Shown piece after piece: positions 1-9,053 of a stretch of DNA of 32,713 nt. The position numbers and the translations under genes were made by a program. The stretch comes from Treponema sp. (lineage in GTDB: Bacteria > Spirochaetota > Spirochaetia > Treponematales > Breznakiellaceae), in the NCBI GenBank assembly GCA_031268385.1, contig JAIRXH010000030.1:1-32713 (forward strand), in the 5' to 3' direction. The notes under the pieces are model-generated. The model saw only the letters and a list, made by a program, of their open reading frames with translations, was not told where the DNA came from and did not search any database. The stretch's first letter is position 1, and each line of letters begins with the position of its first letter.

Positions 1-7
1 TGTTCAG

Positions 8-811
8 ATGTGTTTCAGGATACATCTGAAATATCCCCTGATCATGGTCCACGGCGCCGGTTTCCGGGACCGGACGGCGGGGGTCAATTATTGGGGCCGT
101 ATTCCGAAGTATTTGGCGCGGGCGGGGGTACGGGTTTTTTACGGTGACACGGACGCCTGGGGTTCCATAGAAAGCAACGCCCTGCAATTGCGGCGTACCG
201 TACTGTCCGTGCTGGCGAAGACGGGGGCGGAAAAGGTCAACATTATCGCGCACTCAAAGGGCGGTCTTGAGGCGCGCCGCCTTGTCAATGCCTGGGACAT
301 GGCCTCCCGCGTCGCTTCCCTTACCACCATATCCACTCCGCACCGGGGCGTAAAAGCGATGAACCTTGCCTTTCAGCTTCCAAAGCGGCTTTACCGTTTT
401 GTTTCGTTCTGTATGGATCTGTGGTTCATGATTCTGGGGGACCTGAACCCCGATTTTTACACCAGCAGCCTCGAGCTTTCGGCAAAACGCTGCGCCGAAT
501 TTAACCGCCGGAACCCCGATTGCGGCGCTGTCTATTGCCAGAGTTACGCGGGCAAGCTGCGTTTCTTTTTTGGCGATGTGTTGTATCTCTTTACCTGGGT
601 TCTTGTCAAACTGTACGACGGCGACAACGACGGCCTTTGCCCGGTTGAATCGGCCAAATGGGGCAGTTTCCGGGGCATTGTTACCACGCGCGGCGCTCTG
701 GGCATTTCGCACGGCGGTATTCTGGATCTGTACCGCATTCCCTATAAAGGGGTGAAAATTCCTGAATTGTATGGCGCTATAGTCCGCGATCTGGCCGAAC
801 GGGGTTTTTGA
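8..811 (+). CDS. Lipase-like alpha/beta hydrolase, possibly cut at the window edge
   Basis: This is an alpha/beta-hydrolase that resembles bacterial triacylglycerol lipases. The oxyanion-hole motif VHGAG lies at residues 14-18. The nucleophile elbow reads AHSKGG with Ser83, so the usual first Gly of GxSxG is Ala. A NDGLCPVESAKWG segment (Asp206 or Asp208) and GISHGG (His235) match the NDGLV...H layout of Pseudomonas-type lipases and complete a Ser-Asp-His triad. The likely substrates are acyl esters or lipids. No signal peptide is visible, but the frame is open to the left edge of the window, so the true start could lie upstream. The family assignment is good; the exact substrate is unknown. 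Confidence 0.75.
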   Translation: MCFRIHLKYPLIMVHGAGFRDRTAGVNYWGRIPKYLARAGVRVFYGDTDAWGSIESNALQLRRTVLSVLAKTGAEKVNIIAHSKGGLEARRLVNAWDMASRVASLTTISTPHRGVKAMNLAFQLPKRLYRFVSFCMDLWFMILGDLNPDFYTSSLELSAKRCAEFNRRNPDCGAVYCQSYAGKLRFFFGDVLYLFTWVLVKLYDGDNDGLCPVESAKWGSFRGIVTTRGALGISHGGILDLYRIPYKGVKIPELYGAIVRDLAERGF

Positions 812-893
812 TGTTACCCCTTCCCCGGCCGTGAGCGTCGCACACGGTACCGGCTTGTGGTATACTCGGGCAATGCCGGAAAAAAAGAGTGGA

Positions 894-2276
894 ATGACAC
901 AGGATATACGCGCGGATCTCGGCGCCGTTTTCAGGGCGGCCCTGCGCCGGGTCGATCCATATATCATGATAAAAGAAAGAATGAACCTTGACGGTTCACG
1001 TCTTTCCCTTACAACCGGCGGTGAAACGCTGCAATGGGATCTTGACCGGTACAGCCGTGTCGAGGTGATAGGGGCGGGAAAGGCCTCGGCGAAAATGGCC
1101 CTTGCCGTTGAGGAAATCCTGGCCGAGAGAATTTCGCGGGGGGTTATTGCCGTCAAGCCGGGACATACGGAGCATCTGCGGCGCATACGAATGATCCCGG
1201 CGGGACATCCGGTGCCGGACGCCGGTTCCGTTGAGGCGGGAAGAACCATCGCAGGTATCTGCGGGGAATCCGGCGAAGACACCCTGATCGTAAGCCTTGT
1301 TTCAGGCGGCGGTTCGGCGCTGCTCTGTCTTCCCTATGCATGGACGGATGCCGACGGTTTTCACGGCCTTACGTTGGAAGACAAGCAGGAGGTGACAAGG
1401 GTCCTGCTTGCCTGCGGGGCCGGCATAAAGGAAATCAACTGCGTACGGAAGCATCTTTCGCTTGTCAAAGGCGGCCGGCTTGCCGCCCTTTCCCGGCCCG
1501 CCGAGCTGGTCAATCTTGTTCTTTCGGATGTGCCGGGGGACAGGCTTGACGCCATTGCGTCGGGGCTTTTTGCCCCGGACGGCAGCACCTACGGCGAGGC
1601 GGCCGCCGTTATTGAAAAATACGGCATATCCCGCGGCATACCCGCCCTGGCAATGAAGGCAATCCGCCTTGGGGCCGAAGGCGGACTGGACGAAACCCCC
1701 AAATCAGGCGATCCTGCCTTTAGGCGCGTGCGGAACATACTCATAGGTTCAAATTATGGGGCCCTTGCCGCGGCGGAAAAGAAGGCGCGGGAACTGGGGT
1801 ATAATACGCTGATCCTTTCCTCCGAAATAACCGGAGAGGCCCGGGAGGCGGCAAAATTCTACATGGGAATAGCCCGCGGCATTGCAAAGCACGATCTTGC
1901 CGTAAAAAAACCGGCCTGTGTCATCGCGGGCGGGGAAACGACGGTGACTCTGCGGGGCGGCGGAAAAGGCGGGAGAAATCAGGAAATGGCGCTGGCCTTT
2001 CTTGCGGAACTGGAGGCCGAGCCGGCGGATGTGTACTTTCTCGCGGCGTCCACCGACGGTAATGACGGCCCCACCGACGCCGCCGGCGCTTTTGCCGACA
2101 GCGAGGTTCTCCTTCGGGGCGGGGAAGCGGGTCTTTCCATCCGGAAACATCTTGCCGAAAACGACTCTTACCGTTATTTTGACAAACTGGGTTTTCTTTA
2201 CAAAACGGGACCGACCAATACCAATGTCTGTGACATTCAGATTATGATAGCGGTTCCACCGCCTCTTCTTCCTTGA
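894..2276 (+). CDS. Glycerate 2-kinase, MOFRL family
   Basis: The protein belongs to the GckA/TtuD glycerate kinase family, which phosphorylates D-glycerate to 2-phosphoglycerate; older annotations call it hydroxypyruvate reductase. Visible family motifs are GKASAKMA near the N-terminus, [17 protein letters not shown] in the nucleotide-binding half, then [22 protein letters not shown] and [14 protein letters not shown] in the C-terminal MOFRL domain. The length of about 460 aa is normal. The ORF opens at a GTG at 831 and also has an ATG at 873. A TATACT -10-like box at 861-866 would place the transcript start near 873, so the ATG at 894 (MTQDIRADL) is preferred. The 3' end overlaps the convergent gyrA by 35 bp. 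The family is certain; the start is moderately certain. Confidence 0.88.
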   Translation: MTQDIRADLGAVFRAALRRVDPYIMIKERMNLDGSRLSLTTGGETLQWDLDRYSRVEVIGAGKASAKMALAVEEILAERISRGVIAVKPGHTEHLRRIRMIPAGHPVPDAGSVEAGRTIAGICGESGEDTLIVSLVSGGGSALLCLPYAWTDADGFHGLTLEDKQEVTRVLLACGAGIKEINCVRKHLSLVKGGRLAALSRPAELVNLVLSDVPGDRLDAIASGLFAPDGSTYGEAAAVIEKYGISRGIPALAMKAIRLGAEGGLDETPKSGDPAFRRVRNILIGSNYGALAAAEKKARELGYNTLILSSEITGEAREAAKFYMGIARGIAKHDLAVKKPACVIAGGETTVTLRGGGKGGRNQEMALAFLAELEAEPADVYFLAASTDGNDGPTDAAGAFADSEVLLRGGEAGLSIRKHLAENDSYRYFDKLGFLYKTGPTNTNVCDIQIMIAVPPPLLP

Positions 2277-4695
2277 CGATGCGGTCAACGCCGATGACAA
2301 AATCGGGCCTGTTTATGCTGAGGATACGCACCCCCTGCGCGGAACGTCCCATGACCCGTATGCTGTCCACTTTCAGCTTGATAGACTTGCCCTGGCTTGT
2401 GATACACATGATCTCTTCGGTATCAAGCACGCCGACACAGCCGACAATTTCTCCGGTCTTTTCCGAGACCGTGTAGATTTTCTGGCCGCCTGTTCTCCGG
2501 CCGTGGGAAGAAAATTCGCTGAAGTCAACCCGTTTGCCAAAACCGTATTCGGAAAGGACAAGCATGCGTTCCTTGTCGTCCACCCTAAGGAGGCCCGTAA
2601 GTTCATCGTCGTTTCCCAGTTTTATGCCGGTGACGCCCCGGGAAGATCGTCCCATGGCCCGGACCTGATCTTCACTTGTGCGGAGGGCTTGGCCTTTTCT
2701 GGAGATGAGCACCACTTCATCGCCGCCGCCCGTAAGAAGGGCGCTTACAAGCCTGTCGCCTTCGTCAAGCCTGATGGCAATGACGCCCCTGGTTTTGGCG
2801 TTGGCAAATTCGGTGATCTGTACTTTTTTGACAATGCCGCGGGCGGTGCCCATGAAGAGATATTTGTCGGGAACCACTTCCTTGAACGAAACAATGGCGG
2901 TGATTTCCTCGTTGGGAGAAACGGTGAGAAGGCTTTTTATGTGGACGCCTTTGCCGGTCCGGCTTCCTTCGGGAAGTTCGTGGACCTTCATCCAGTAGGC
3001 TTTGCCGGCGCTGGTGATAAAGGTAATGTATTCATGGGTGGAGGCGACGAAGATCTGTTTGATGTAATCATCCTCGGTCAGTTTGGCGCTCATCATCCCC
3101 TTGCCGCCGCGCCCCTGATTCCGGTAGGCGGAAACGGGAACACGCTTGACATAACCCAGATTTGAAATGAGGATCATCATCTCTTCTTTTTTGATAAGAT
3201 CTTCAATGTTGATGTTTTCCACTTCACCGGCGACTATTTCGGTGCGCCGCTCGTCGCCAAAACGTTCGGAAAGGGCCCGCGTTTCATCTTTGATGACGCC
3301 CAGTAGTTTTTTTTCATCTTCAAGCAGCGACTTGAAGTAGGCGATCCTCGTTTTAAGTTCTTCCAGTTCCTGCCGGATCTTTTCAATTTCAAGGCTGGTA
3401 AGCCGGCCAAGCCTCATGTCAACAATGGCTTCGGATTGGGCTTCGGAAAGGAGGAAACGTTCCTGCAGTTTCGCCCTGGCCGCGGCGATGTCCCTGCTGG
3501 CCTTGATAACCGCCACCACCTCGTCTATGTTTGCCAGCGCGATGATGAGCCCTTCCAGAATGTGGGCCCGTTCTTCGGCCTTGCGGAGATCAAAACGGGT
3601 ACGGCGGGTAACCACCTCCACCCGGTGTTCCACAAAGTAATGTATCAGTTCCTTGAGGTTAAGGCACTGCGGCCTGCCCCGTACCAGCGCCAGATTGATG
3701 ATCCCGAAGCTCGTTTGAAGCTGGGTGTTGGAAAAAAGCTGATTGAGGATCACTTTGACAATGGCGCCTTTCTTCAGCTCTATGACAATGCGGATGCCGT
3801 CCCTGTCGGATTCGTCCATGTTGGCCGGGACAATCCCGTCGATTACCTTGTCACGAACAAGTTCACCAATCCGTTCCAAAAGGAGCTTTTTGTTTACGTT
3901 GTAGGGAATCTCGTTAAAAACGATCATCTCCCTGCCGGATTTGGTGGTTTCTATGGTAAAGCGGCCCCGGACCAGGATCTTGCCCCGGCCGGTTTTGTAG
4001 GCTTCCCGAATGCCCCTGCGGCCAAAGATGACTCCTCCCGTGGGGAAGTCCGGTCCCTGGACAAACCTGATAAGTTCATCAATGGTAATGTCCGGGTTGT
4101 CGATATAGGCGCAGACCGCTTCGCAGACCTCGTTGAGATTGTGCGGGGCCATGTTGGTGGCCATGCCGACCGCGATGCCGCTGGAACCGTTGACAAGGAG
4201 GTTCGGGACCGCCGCGGGAAGCACCACAGGCTCGGAGAGGGTTTCATCGTAGTTGGGGACAAAGTCTACAGTCTCCTTCCGGAGATCCTGGAGCATTTCA
4301 TCCCCTATCCGGGAGAGTTTCGCCTCGGTATAGCGCATGGCCGCGGGGGTGTCGCCGTCAATGGAGCCAAAGTTACCCTGGCTGTGGACCAGGGGGTAAC
4401 GGAGGGAGAAGGTCTGGGCCATGCGGACCATGGCGTCATAGAGAGACGCGTCCCCGTGGGGGTGGTATTTACCCATGGTATCGCCGACGATACGGGCGCT
4501 TTTCTTGGTGGCCGATCCGGGCCTGAGCCCCAGTTCGTCCATGGAGAAAAGAAGCCGCCGGTGTACCGGCTTGAGGCCGTCGCGTACATCGGGCAGGGCC
4601 CGGGCGACAATAACCGACATGGCGTAATTGAGATAGTCGGTTCTTACTTCATCTTCTATTGCTACGGGGATAACTTTGCCTGTTTCTGCCACCAC
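2242..4695 (-). CDS. gyrA: DNA gyrase subunit A
   Basis: GyrA is the DNA-breaking and rejoining subunit of the A2B2 gyrase, which introduces negative supercoils. The N-terminus ([39 protein letters not shown]) is canonical. The catalytic tyrosine is Tyr122 in AAMRYTE, the same number as in E. coli. The GyrA box QGRGGKG lies near residue 525 and is followed by the beta-pinwheel C-terminal domain, which separates it from ParC. The length of 817 aa is normal. The start is a GTG preceded by AGAAGGGA. The quinolone-resistance region reads [10 protein letters not shown], so the position equal to E. coli Ser83 is Ala while Asp87 is kept. It is convergent with the glycerate kinase gene and lies downstream of ferritin on the same strand. 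Confidence 0.98.
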   Translation of the reverse strand: MVAETGKVIPVAIEDEVRTDYLNYAMSVIVARALPDVRDGLKPVHRRLLFSMDELGLRPGSATKKSARIVGDTMGKYHPHGDASLYDAMVRMAQTFSLRYPLVHSQGNFGSIDGDTPAAMRYTEAKLSRIGDEMLQDLRKETVDFVPNYDETLSEPVVLPAAVPNLLVNGSSGIAVGMATNMAPHNLNEVCEAVCAYIDNPDITIDELIRFVQGPDFPTGGVIFGRRGIREAYKTGRGKILVRGRFTIETTKSGREMIVFNEIPYNVNKKLLLERIGELVRDKVIDGIVPANMDESDRDGIRIVIELKKGAIVKVILNQLFSNTQLQTSFGIINLALVRGRPQCLNLKELIHYFVEHRVEVVTRRTRFDLRKAEERAHILEGLIIALANIDEVVAVIKASRDIAAARAKLQERFLLSEAQSEAIVDMRLGRLTSLEIEKIRQELEELKTRIAYFKSLLEDEKKLLGVIKDETRALSERFGDERRTEIVAGEVENINIEDLIKKEEMMILISNLGYVKRVPVSAYRNQGRGGKGMMSAKLTEDDYIKQIFVASTHEYITFITSAGKAYWMKVHELPEGSRTGKGVHIKSLLTVSPNEEITAIVSFKEVVPDKYLFMGTARGIVKKVQITEFANAKTRGVIAIRLDEGDRLVSALLTGGGDEVVLISRKGQALRTSEDQVRAMGRSSRGVTGIKLGNDDELTGLLRVDDKERMLVLSEYGFGKRVDFSEFSSHGRRTGGQKIYTVSEKTGEIVGCVGVLDTEEIMCITSQGKSIKLKVDSIRVMGRSAQGVRILSINRPDFVIGVDRIVKEEEAVEPLS

Positions 4696-4745
4696 TGTCC
4701 CTTCTTACAAGATGTTCACGCTTCCGTTGTTTTTGCGGCAATGCC

Positions 4746-4790
4746 GATTGACTTGTGGTCAATCAACATCGCCTTAGTGCCTGTATTATA
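4746..4790 (-). promoter_or_regulatory. gyrA upstream region: -10 box and inverted repeat
   Basis: On the minus strand, 4790-4785 reads TATAAT, a perfect -10 box, with no convincing -35 at 16-18 bp. Downstream of the expected start, in the gyrA leader, lies a perfect 7-bp inverted repeat GATTGAC-TTGTG-GTCAATC (4746-4764). It could be an operator or an mRNA hairpin. Supercoiling control of gyrA is common but cannot be read from this sequence. Confidence 0.45.
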
Positions 4791-4868
4791 CACATTTTCG
4801 GGAAGATGGTCTATCAAACGGGAGGCGGAAACGGCAATTCCCGGTTTGTACCTTAACGAAGGCTGTTT

Positions 4869-5378
4869 TTAATCAGGAAAAGGATCCTTGAATTTTCTGG
4901 CGCCCAGGGCGTTGTCAAGATGGTAGATCTGTTCGGGATGATTCTCTGTCAATTTTACCTTGGCGGCGATTTCTTCGGCGTCGGCCTCTTCCTCAACCTG
5001 CTCGTTTACATACCACAGGATGAAATTGTATGTCGCGTGATCTTTTTCTTCCAATGCAAGATCGGCTATTTTGTTTATAAGACCGGTTACATGTTTTTCA
5101 TGGGCGACAACCCTGTCAAACAGTTCCGTCATATTTCCCCAGGAAGCCTGCGGCGCTTTTATCTCGGCAAAGGCGGGAACGGCGCCCCTTCCCAGAAGAT
5201 GTTTTACAATATGGGCTCCATGGGCCTGTTCTTCCCTGGTCTGCACATACAGCCAGTTGGCGATTCCCCTGAATTCCGCACTGTCCGCGTAGGCCGACAT
5301 TGCAAGGTAGAGATACGCGGAATAAAATTCCGCGTTCGCCTGATCGCTTAAGGCCTTGACCATTTTTTCCGATATCAT
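4869..5378 (-). CDS. Non-haem ferritin, FtnA-like
   Basis: This is a 169-aa bacterial ferritin that oxidises Fe(II) and stores iron as a 24-subunit cytoplasmic shell. The diiron ferroxidase ligands are all present at the positions usual for E. coli FtnA: Glu17, Glu50, His53 (REEQAHGAH), Glu94, Gln127 and Glu130. The ORF track opens at 5417, but the ATG at 5378 (MISEKM) has GGAGGAAAG directly in front, so that is the start. It has its own strong promoter upstream and lies just ahead of gyrA, 173 bp apart. The protein sequence has nothing unusual. Confidence 0.95.
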   Translation of the reverse strand: MISEKMVKALSDQANAEFYSAYLYLAMSAYADSAEFRGIANWLYVQTREEQAHGAHIVKHLLGRGAVPAFAEIKAPQASWGNMTELFDRVVAHEKHVTGLINKIADLALEEKDHATYNFILWYVNEQVEEEADAEEIAAKVKLTENHPEQIYHLDNALGARKFKDPFPD

Positions 5379-5454
5379 AATCTTTCCTCCGGTTTCAAAA
5401 ATGGAGCTGTTCAACAACTTCGGTTCCCGAACGGCTTCGGTGGTTCCTGTTTTA

Positions 5455-5489
5455 ACTATAGCGCGGAAGAAGTGTTTGTCAAGACAAAC
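5455..5489 (-). promoter_or_regulatory. Ferritin promoter overlapped by a palindrome
   Basis: On the minus strand TTGACA (5482-5477) is followed by a 16-bp spacer and TATAGT (5460-5455), a near-consensus sigma-70 promoter. A perfect palindrome, GTTTGTC-AA-GACAAAC (5474-5489), covers the -35 box. That is a good place for a repressor, plausibly iron- or peroxide-responsive, though it does not clearly match a Fur or PerR box. Confidence 0.7.
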
Positions 5490-5531
5490 TCGTGTACGGA
5501 AAAATCACGGAAATCCGTTTACCGGCCAACA

Positions 5532-5560
5532 TTGACAATACGGACGGAAAATTCTATAAC
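5532..5560 (+). promoter_or_regulatory. Promoter for the 550-aa coiled-coil protein
   Basis: TTGACA (5532-5537), a 17-bp spacer and TATAAC (5555-5560) form a good sigma-70 promoter. Transcription would start near 5567, only about 9 nt before the ATG at 5576 and about 39 nt before the ATG at 5606. Confidence 0.6.
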
Positions 5561-5575
5561 TGTACTATAATATTG

Positions 5576-7228
5576 ATGGCTCAGGATAATGTGTTTCAGG
5601 GAGATATGGACCCCGAGATTGCCGCTTTACTCGGGGCCGCTGTGAAGAAAGGGGAAGCCAGGGCCGATGCGCCCCCCGATTTTAACAGCATATTTGACGA
5701 AAACATTCTGCCTGCGGAAGGCGGCGACGCGCCCGGCGTGGATCTTGCGGTGGAGGGTTTCCCGGAAGTTACCAAACGTTTTGAACCGGTTCCCCATAAT
5801 TTTTTTAACGATCCCAATTACTACAAGGCGGTCCTTTCGGGAGAAGGGGATATAGCCCAGCGGGTCCACGGCATACTGCAAAAGTACCTTAACGCCAAGG
5901 ACCCCAAAGACCGCAGCGTATACCGCCAGCAGTTTATTACCGCCTACTGGGAATTTCTTCTGGGCGTCGCCAAAAAGGCTCCGGGCCGGATTGCCGAACC
6001 AAAAAAATTCCTGCTTCGTTTCGGCCTGCTCCATCCTACTTTTGTGGATGCGGAAACCCGAGGCTTTTTTGCGAAAATAGTCGTTGACAATGAACTGAAT
6101 CAGCCCATTTATTATCTTGACGAATGGTTCAAGGCGGTAGGAACCGGCGTGGTGCGGAATTCAACTACCGACGAAGTCAGGGTGGCGAAGAACAATAACC
6201 AGGTGCGGCTGCAGCAGCTTCTGGAAAAGGCTGCCGGCAAGCTGGACGGTTCCAAGGCGCTTCTGCGGGCCAAGGAAGAAGAGCGGAGGAATCTGGAAAA
6301 AGCCCTGCAGGAACGGGTCAATGTTCTTTATGAGCATTTCCCCCTGGACGGGTTTCCCGATATTCAATCCTGCTATACCGATACGCAGAAACGGATCTTC
6401 GGCGAAATTCAGGAGGTAATGAAAAATCTTCTCAAGACCGATCATGAACTGGATCTTTTTCTCAGGGATTACTACCAGGCCGAGGCGGATGTAAAAACCC
6501 TGCGGGACAAAATAGAGGAAGAAGGCGGCGCCGTCGCCGTGGATATACGGGCGGTGGATACGGAATTTGAGACGATCCGCCAGATGGCCAAATTGACCAT
6601 AGGCCGCCAGGGGAACCACTACCCCGTACTGAGCGGCGAATATTTTCACTGCGGTCCGAATGACGTAGGATTCCGTGAAAATATCATTTCCCAGTTTACC
6701 CTTATTGAAAGCATAGATCCCGAAGTCTTCTGCCGTTCCTACAAGAACCGTCTCAACCGGATCGTGCCCTATGTGGTGCTTATTCCCACGTATGGGGAAA
6801 TGGGAATATGCTGGGAGCCCTTTGACCGCTTCAACCGGGCTACCAGCCGGGGCCGCATTGTAATACCCATGTACCCCAAGAACCTGTTCATAGCCGTTCT
6901 TTCGGCGGTGGCGGATCTCCGCTGGCAGGTTGCCAAAGAAAAGGCGTCATACTACTGGATGGAAGAGGGCCTTACCGGCAATTATTACCAGTGGTTTTCC
7001 GCCCGCAAGCTCAAGGGCGACGTAAAGGAATATTTCATACAGGATTATATTATCTGGATGACCAAGGAAGCCGACGCCATACAGAAACTTGACAAGGAAG
7101 TCCGCGGCATTTTCTGGCGTTATATACCCTTCTCCAAAACCGTCAAGGACAAACTCAAAAACCGCAGCTATGTCTATCAGGAACTGTACCAACGCGATGT
7201 AAACAGGGCGCTTTCCGACGGGTATTGA
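5576..7228 (+). CDS. Conserved-looking coiled-coil protein, unknown function
   Basis: I do not recognise a named family. The protein is about 550 aa, acidic at the N-terminus, with no signal peptide or membrane segment, so it is probably cytoplasmic. A helical, charged region around residues 200-330 (LEKAAGKLDGSKALLRAKEEERRNLEKALQ and beyond) looks like coiled coil. The C-terminal half is rich in Trp and Tyr (GICWEPFDRFNRATSRGRI, RWQVAKEKASYYWMEEGL) and looks like a folded domain. The ORF opens at 5492, upstream of its own promoter. ATG 5576 (MAQDNVF) has no ribosome site and would give a nearly leaderless mRNA. ATG 5606 (MDPEIAALL) has AGGGAG close in front. It is divergent from ferritin. 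The steady frame and composition support a real gene, possibly spirochaete-specific. Confidence 0.85.
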   Translation: MAQDNVFQGDMDPEIAALLGAAVKKGEARADAPPDFNSIFDENILPAEGGDAPGVDLAVEGFPEVTKRFEPVPHNFFNDPNYYKAVLSGEGDIAQRVHGILQKYLNAKDPKDRSVYRQQFITAYWEFLLGVAKKAPGRIAEPKKFLLRFGLLHPTFVDAETRGFFAKIVVDNELNQPIYYLDEWFKAVGTGVVRNSTTDEVRVAKNNNQVRLQQLLEKAAGKLDGSKALLRAKEEERRNLEKALQERVNVLYEHFPLDGFPDIQSCYTDTQKRIFGEIQEVMKNLLKTDHELDLFLRDYYQAEADVKTLRDKIEEEGGAVAVDIRAVDTEFETIRQMAKLTIGRQGNHYPVLSGEYFHCGPNDVGFRENIISQFTLIESIDPEVFCRSYKNRLNRIVPYVVLIPTYGEMGICWEPFDRFNRATSRGRIVIPMYPKNLFIAVLSAVADLRWQVAKEKASYYWMEEGLTGNYYQWFSARKLKGDVKEYFIQDYIIWMTKEADAIQKLDKEVRGIFWRYIPFSKTVKDKLKNRSYVYQELYQRDVNRALSDGY

Positions 7229-7276
7229 TTGGGCCAGGCTCAGGGCCGGGAGCTTCAGAGCGAAATTGTATCGATT

Positions 7277-8366
7277 TTATAATAACGTAAAAAATTCGAC
7301 CTCGTATTCAATTTTCTGACTCTGTCCTGTTTTATTTACTAAACCGTCTATTTCAACTTTAAATCTTTTTTCAAACAAGAATGATGTTATTCCATCCGGT
7401 TTGAATATAATACAATAAGGCAGTCCGAAATTGCTTTTCTCAATGTTAAAGTATTTACCGTTCCTGTCTTTATCACCGGAAGAAAAAGACCATTTTTTGT
7501 CATTGTTTAAACAAGTTAATTTTACAGTCGGTTTACATCTGCCCAAGTTGTAGCTGTCAGGATTTAAACTGACACTCCATGCCTGTGTTGTTTCGAAAAA
7601 ACTGCCGGGAAAATACCCTTTGTTTGGCCATAATATATAGTCCGCATCGGTTTTTTCTGTATTGCTTTTATCAAAAACCTGTAAAGTGACAAAACTCCCA
7701 GCGGCAGAAGCAGCATATCCAAATCCAATTTTTCCCAGATGTGGGTAAAGTATCCATCGTCTATGTCCTACTCTGTCAATATTTCTCTCGTCAGAATCGT
7801 CACAGAAACTTCTTACCGCCCCTTGTAATGTAGCTGAGGCACTGCTCATGTGTATATTTGCCGAAGATGTACTCTCATAGGCTCTTTTATAAAAGGCTTG
7901 ATCCATATCGGCCGGTTTTGATGGCGTGTGCGATAGACGCCCGATTTTTTGCAAGAATTACCGCTCCGTATTGTCCCAGATCGTTCAATTCATCGGTCAT
8001 GACAATATTTTCCGACAAACCGGCCAAATAACGAACAAATTTTAAAGTATTTAAACCGTTTGTCAGAAAATCAGGCGTTAATATTCCCGCATGATAAGGT
8101 TTCGTTACAGACGGAGTTTCAACGAAAATTTTTGTTGCTATTTTTGGTTTATATTGCTGCCATTTTACCTTGATTTCGGCCACCTGTTCTGACTCAGGCT
8201 CTTTAGATAAAATATTCCTGTCTGAATTTTCTGATGTTTCACCACTGTGTCCGCCAACCACTGAAGAAATTGAATTTGACAATGAGGATAATCCTTCTTT
8301 AAAGGTTTCACATGCAGATAAAGCCAAAATACAAAAAAATGAAACAATGACCTGTTTTTTCAACAT
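7277..8366 (-). pseudogene. CAP/SCP-domain lipoprotein gene split by a one-base frameshift
   Basis: Two minus-strand ORFs are parts of one gene. The 5' part starts at ATG 8366 after AGGGAGG and encodes a lipoprotein signal (LKKQVIVSFFCILALSAC), a Ser/Glu-rich linker and the start of a CAP (SCP/PR-1, YkwD-like) domain, ending in LNDLGQYGAVILAKN. The 3' part resumes in another frame as KIGRLSHTPSKPADM, then GHRRWILYPHLGKIGFGYA, a typical CAP motif. The frames cross at a run of six A on the coding strand (plus-strand T run 7945-7950). Removing one A gives GAVILAK-IGRLSHTP and a continuous 362-codon gene. It may be a pseudogene, a phase-variable gene or a sequencing error. It reads away from an XRE regulator. 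CAP proteins are secreted and have varied roles; no specific function is claimed. Confidence 0.8.
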
Positions 8367-8477
8367 TTCATTCCTCCCTAAAATCAGTCTATAATGATGA
8401 TACAATACTTTTTATCGTACCGCAGCCGTTTCCGTCATGCCCCGTTCTTCGCCGAAAGACAGATACCGGCCTGTCAA

Positions 8478-8605
8478 AATTCACCGGAATTTTCCCGGAA
8501 CGGCGCCGTCAAACAATAAAATCAGCCAATAGCCGATTTTTTCATGTATTATATTTGGTCTTTAGCTAATTGTAAAGTAATTTTATTGGCTATTAGCATG
8601 AATTT
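8478..8605. promoter_or_regulatory. Divergent control region, XRE copy 1 / CAP lipoprotein
   Basis: Toward the lipoprotein (minus strand) TTTACA (8576-8571), a 17-bp spacer and TATAAT (8553-8548) form a strong promoter. An imperfect inverted repeat TAGCTAAT (8563-8570) / ATTGGCTA (8585-8592), 14 bp apart, has its left half inside that spacer. Another half site, AGCCAAT, is at 8524-8530. AATTCACCGGAAT at 8478-8490 recurs as AATTCACTGGAAT upstream of XRE copy 2. From GTCTTTAGC (8558) to the XRE ATG (8606) is 48 bp, exactly as in copy 2. Toward XRE, TATTAG at 8591-8596 may be a -10, which would give a nearly leaderless mRNA. Confidence 0.7.
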
Positions 8606-9016
8606 ATGGCCCTGAGAGACATTTTCATTGTAAACCTGAAGAAAACCAGAAAAGAGAAGCGCGTTTCACAAATGAAGCTGGCTGAAATGTGCAATACCGC
8701 CGCAAGCTATATCGGCGAAATCGAAACAGGCCGTAAATTCCCTTCCGTGGAAATGATGGAAAAAATTGCCGGGGCGCTGGATATTGAGGCGTACCGGCTT
8801 TTTGTGGATGGGAGCGCCGCGAACAAAAACAATCAAAAAACGGCCGCTTATTTTTCCCGCCTGCCGCCGGAAAGCCGGCAATTTTTGCTGGATAACATCA
8901 TGAACGCCGTCCGTACCGGTTTTCTTAAAACTCTTGACCCTGAAAATGAACCCGTATCCGTACCCCGGGAGCGTTCGCCGAAAAAGAAAACTCTTCCCCA
9001 GGAAAGCACTGATTGA
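8606..9016 (+). CDS. XRE-family transcriptional regulator, copy 1
   Basis: A 136-aa DNA-binding protein with an N-terminal Cro/CI-type helix-turn-helix at about residues 7-62 (VSQMKLAEMCNTAASYIGEIETGRKFPSVEMMEKIAGAL). The C-terminal part (SRLPPESRQFLLDNIMNAV) may mediate dimerisation. The first ~65 residues are nearly identical to the XRE protein at 21090, while the tail diverges. No Shine-Dalgarno precedes the ATG. Because its upstream region contains the same inverted repeat as copy 2, it probably represses itself and the divergent CAP lipoprotein gene; this is inference. A five-codon frame, MNLWP then stop, overlaps the start codon. Confidence 0.9.
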   Translation: MALRDIFIVNLKKTRKEKRVSQMKLAEMCNTAASYIGEIETGRKFPSVEMMEKIAGALDIEAYRLFVDGSAANKNNQKTAAYFSRLPPESRQFLLDNIMNAVRTGFLKTLDPENEPVSVPRERSPKKKTLPQESTD

Positions 9017-9053
9017 CGTGCGGCCGGAGCCTGTCATGCCGCTGCCGGCGCTT

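Noticed and set aside
254-1282. 342-aa minus-strand ORF opposite the lipase and glycerate kinase
   Set aside because: Shadow ORF; both plus-strand genes have clear family motifs.
3436-4872. 478-aa plus-strand ORF opposite gyrA
   Set aside because: Shadow of gyrA in a G+C-biased gene; no ribosome site and no recognisable protein.
8606-9016. XRE gene as part of a prophage or mobile element
   Set aside because: No integrase, transposase, phage structural gene or attachment repeat is nearby; the paired surface-gene arrangement explains it better.
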